Program-made: the position numbers and the translations under genes
NCBI GenBank assembly: GCA_963971535.1
Contig: OZ020592.1
Span: 54,443,150 to 54,507,149, forward strand
Direction of reading: 5' to 3'
Origin: Notolepis coatsorum
Taxonomy: Eukaryota; Chordata; Actinopteri; Aulopiformes; Paralepididae
DNA: 64,000 nt
The notes under the pieces: generated by a model
The model's input: only the letters and a program-made list of their open reading frames with translations
Databases searched by the model: none
What the model was told of the DNA's origin: nothing
In this document: piece by piece, positions 62,939 through 64,000 of the stretch
Layout: each line of letters opens with the position of its first letter
Position numbering within the stretch: the stretch's first letter is position 1

Positions 62939-64000
62939 TGTTAAAGTTAGAGGTTCTATGTAGGATTGCTAGTAACTGTCTAACTGCATATATAACTGTT
63001 TCCATTAGAGGGCGCTCTAGGCTGAGCCACTCATGATACCACCAGGTGGCAAGTATATAAAGAGATGTCTCCTCCCCCTCTACCTCTTTTCCACCAGCCT
63101 CTCAGTGAGAGGAGAACTCTAGAACTGCTGTTTAACATGTGAATGAATAAACCACGCCAAAGGCTAAAGATAGAAACCATGCCTCTTGACCACATTATTG
63201 TCGCCCCATAGCCAGATTCTGTCAACAGGTTATGGGCCCAGATCACGCCGGGGCGAAATAATAGGGGTAGCAAGCTTAGCTAAAGTATAGGCTAGGTTAG
63301 CACCGGGAGCACCGCGTGGCTAGACGCTAGGCCAACAAGAGCTAAAACTATGCCTACCATCAACCAAGCAAATGGCCCTTATTCAATGGAAAAGCAGAGG
63401 ACTACGAGCTCTGGGAAGAGCGCATGTTATGCTGCATGCACGGTGCGGGACTGAAGGCGACGATCTTGACAGCCCCCACGGGACCACTGACGGCGGAAGA
63501 GCAAGCCCTGGACGACCAGCGTAACGCAGACGCGTACTGTGAGTTAGCACCACTGCTCGACGACACAAGCTTGGGGCTGATATTCCGCGACACTAAAGAC
63601 AAAGGCAGAGAAAGCCTGGAGGTGTTGAGAGAGCATTACATCGGGCAAGGGACACCCCGAGTCGTGGCCCTCTACATAACACTAACGGGACTGAGGAAGG
63701 GAATACGCCATCAGAGCTGAGCAGGCCATGACGGCATTGAAGAGTGCCGGAGAAGCACCAAGCGATGGGCTAATGATGGCGATGGTGATGAGAGGACTAC
63801 CGGAGCTGTACAAACCGTTCACACTCCTGGTAACACACGGTTCAGCGGACATAACGCTGGGACAGTTCAAGGCCAAGTTAAGAAACTTCGAGGCCTCAGA
63901 AGATACCCACTCAGCCGCCGCGGAGGCGGGAGAGAGGGTGCTGAAGGCGCGAGCGACGCCAAGGGAGAGGACCAGGATCACGGCGGAGCTGGCATGTTGG
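62939..64000 (+). mobile_element. Ty1/Copia element 2, running off the window
   Basis: LTR 62939-63227 (289 bp, edges TGTTAAAGTT and CTGTCAACA), iMet half-tRNA primer site GGTTATGGGCCCAG at 63228-63241, leader with the same GCACCGGGAGCACCGCGTGG block as element 1, and gag from about 63374 to the window end. AATAAA lies near 63146. Whether pol and the second LTR exist lies outside the window. Confidence 0.8.
63374..64000 (+). pseudogene. Copia Gag, frameshifted
   Basis: Gag similarity starts without an in-frame ATG (the ATG at 63351 leads into another frame). It includes EDYELWEERMLCCMHGAGLK, LDDTSLGLIFRDTKDKGRES and LREHYIGQGTPRVVALYI. After GLRKG (about 63700) the frame closes at 63720 because of an indel, and the similarity resumes in another frame (IRAEQAMTALKSAGEAPSDG, MRGLPELYKPFTLLVTHG, GQFKAKLRNFEASEDTHSAA). 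Unlike element 1, it continues past that point towards the zinc-knuckle region. Confidence 0.8.

Overview
This looks like intergenic or intronic DNA from a ray-finned (teleost) fish. I infer this from long CA, GA and AAT microsatellites, GCTAAC/GTTAGC-rich spacer, fish-type LINE 3' ends, a tRNA-derived SINE with the typical fish core, and several LTR retrotransposon superfamilies side by side (BEL/Pao, Ty3/Gypsy with chromodomain, Ty1/Copia and a retrovirus-like Gag group). No intact conserved host gene is visible. Only two weak host-gene candidates appear (about 550-1290 minus, and 38270-38572 plus), plus one broken multi-exon-length pseudogene of an unnamed protein family (42420-45960 minus).

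Layout. 1-3600: possible first exons of a minus-strand gene, several inverted repeats, and LINE 3' ends. 3815-7460: nested minus-strand LINEs (an L2-like element inside another LINE). 7480-8085: a tandem array of ATCA-tailed repeat ends. 8086-12557: a 5'-truncated Ty3/Gypsy chromovirus with only its 3' LTR. 13557-14558: a long palindrome and a TTAA-flanked piggyBac-like element. 14950-23983: a nearly intact young BEL/Pao element with 1334-bp LTRs, GTTAT target duplication, a tRNA-Tyr primer site and two TGA stops. 24826-33840: a LINE split by a 7.2-kb LTR element (25122-32328, minus), whose left LTR is itself split by a hAT MITE. 34321-37600: a second piggyBac-like unit, a hAT-like MITE and microsatellites. 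37790-38253: a miniature LTR element (TRIM). 40134-41418 and 62939-64000: two Copia copies. 42420-45960: the pseudogene split by a 1983-bp solo LTR. 49571-52972: a minisatellite split by a solo LTR that is itself split by a LINE. 55677-62429: a second BEL/Pao element with an in-frame deletion of Gag centre, protease and reverse transcriptase.

Three observations stand out. (1) The minus-strand LTR element at 25122-32328 has lost almost all of reverse transcriptase, RNase H and the integrase core. In their place, in frame with its protease, is an intronless segment closely resembling the host Y-box protein YBX1 (cold-shock domain). Gag is separated from this frame by one in-frame UAG, an arrangement like the stop read-through of gammaretroviruses. 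It looks like host-gene capture by a retrotransposon. (2) The 464-bp TRIM has two 207-bp LTRs, a 50-bp interior with a tRNA-His primer site and purine tract, and tRNA-type A and B boxes inside each LTR, comparable in concept to plant Cassandra elements, which carry 5S RNA promoters. It lies between a CRE/ETS-type promoter motif and a 100-codon reading frame. (3) The second BEL/Pao element keeps one open 1262-codon frame despite a 2583-bp deletion, so it may be a mobilisable non-autonomous derivative.

How the parts work together: this is a stack of insertions of different ages. Target duplications and nesting give a relative order (LINE, then the YBX1-bearing LTR element, then the hAT; host-like gene, then solo LTR; minisatellite, then solo LTR). 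LTR identities of about 99.7-99.8% make the two BEL/Pao insertions the youngest datable events.
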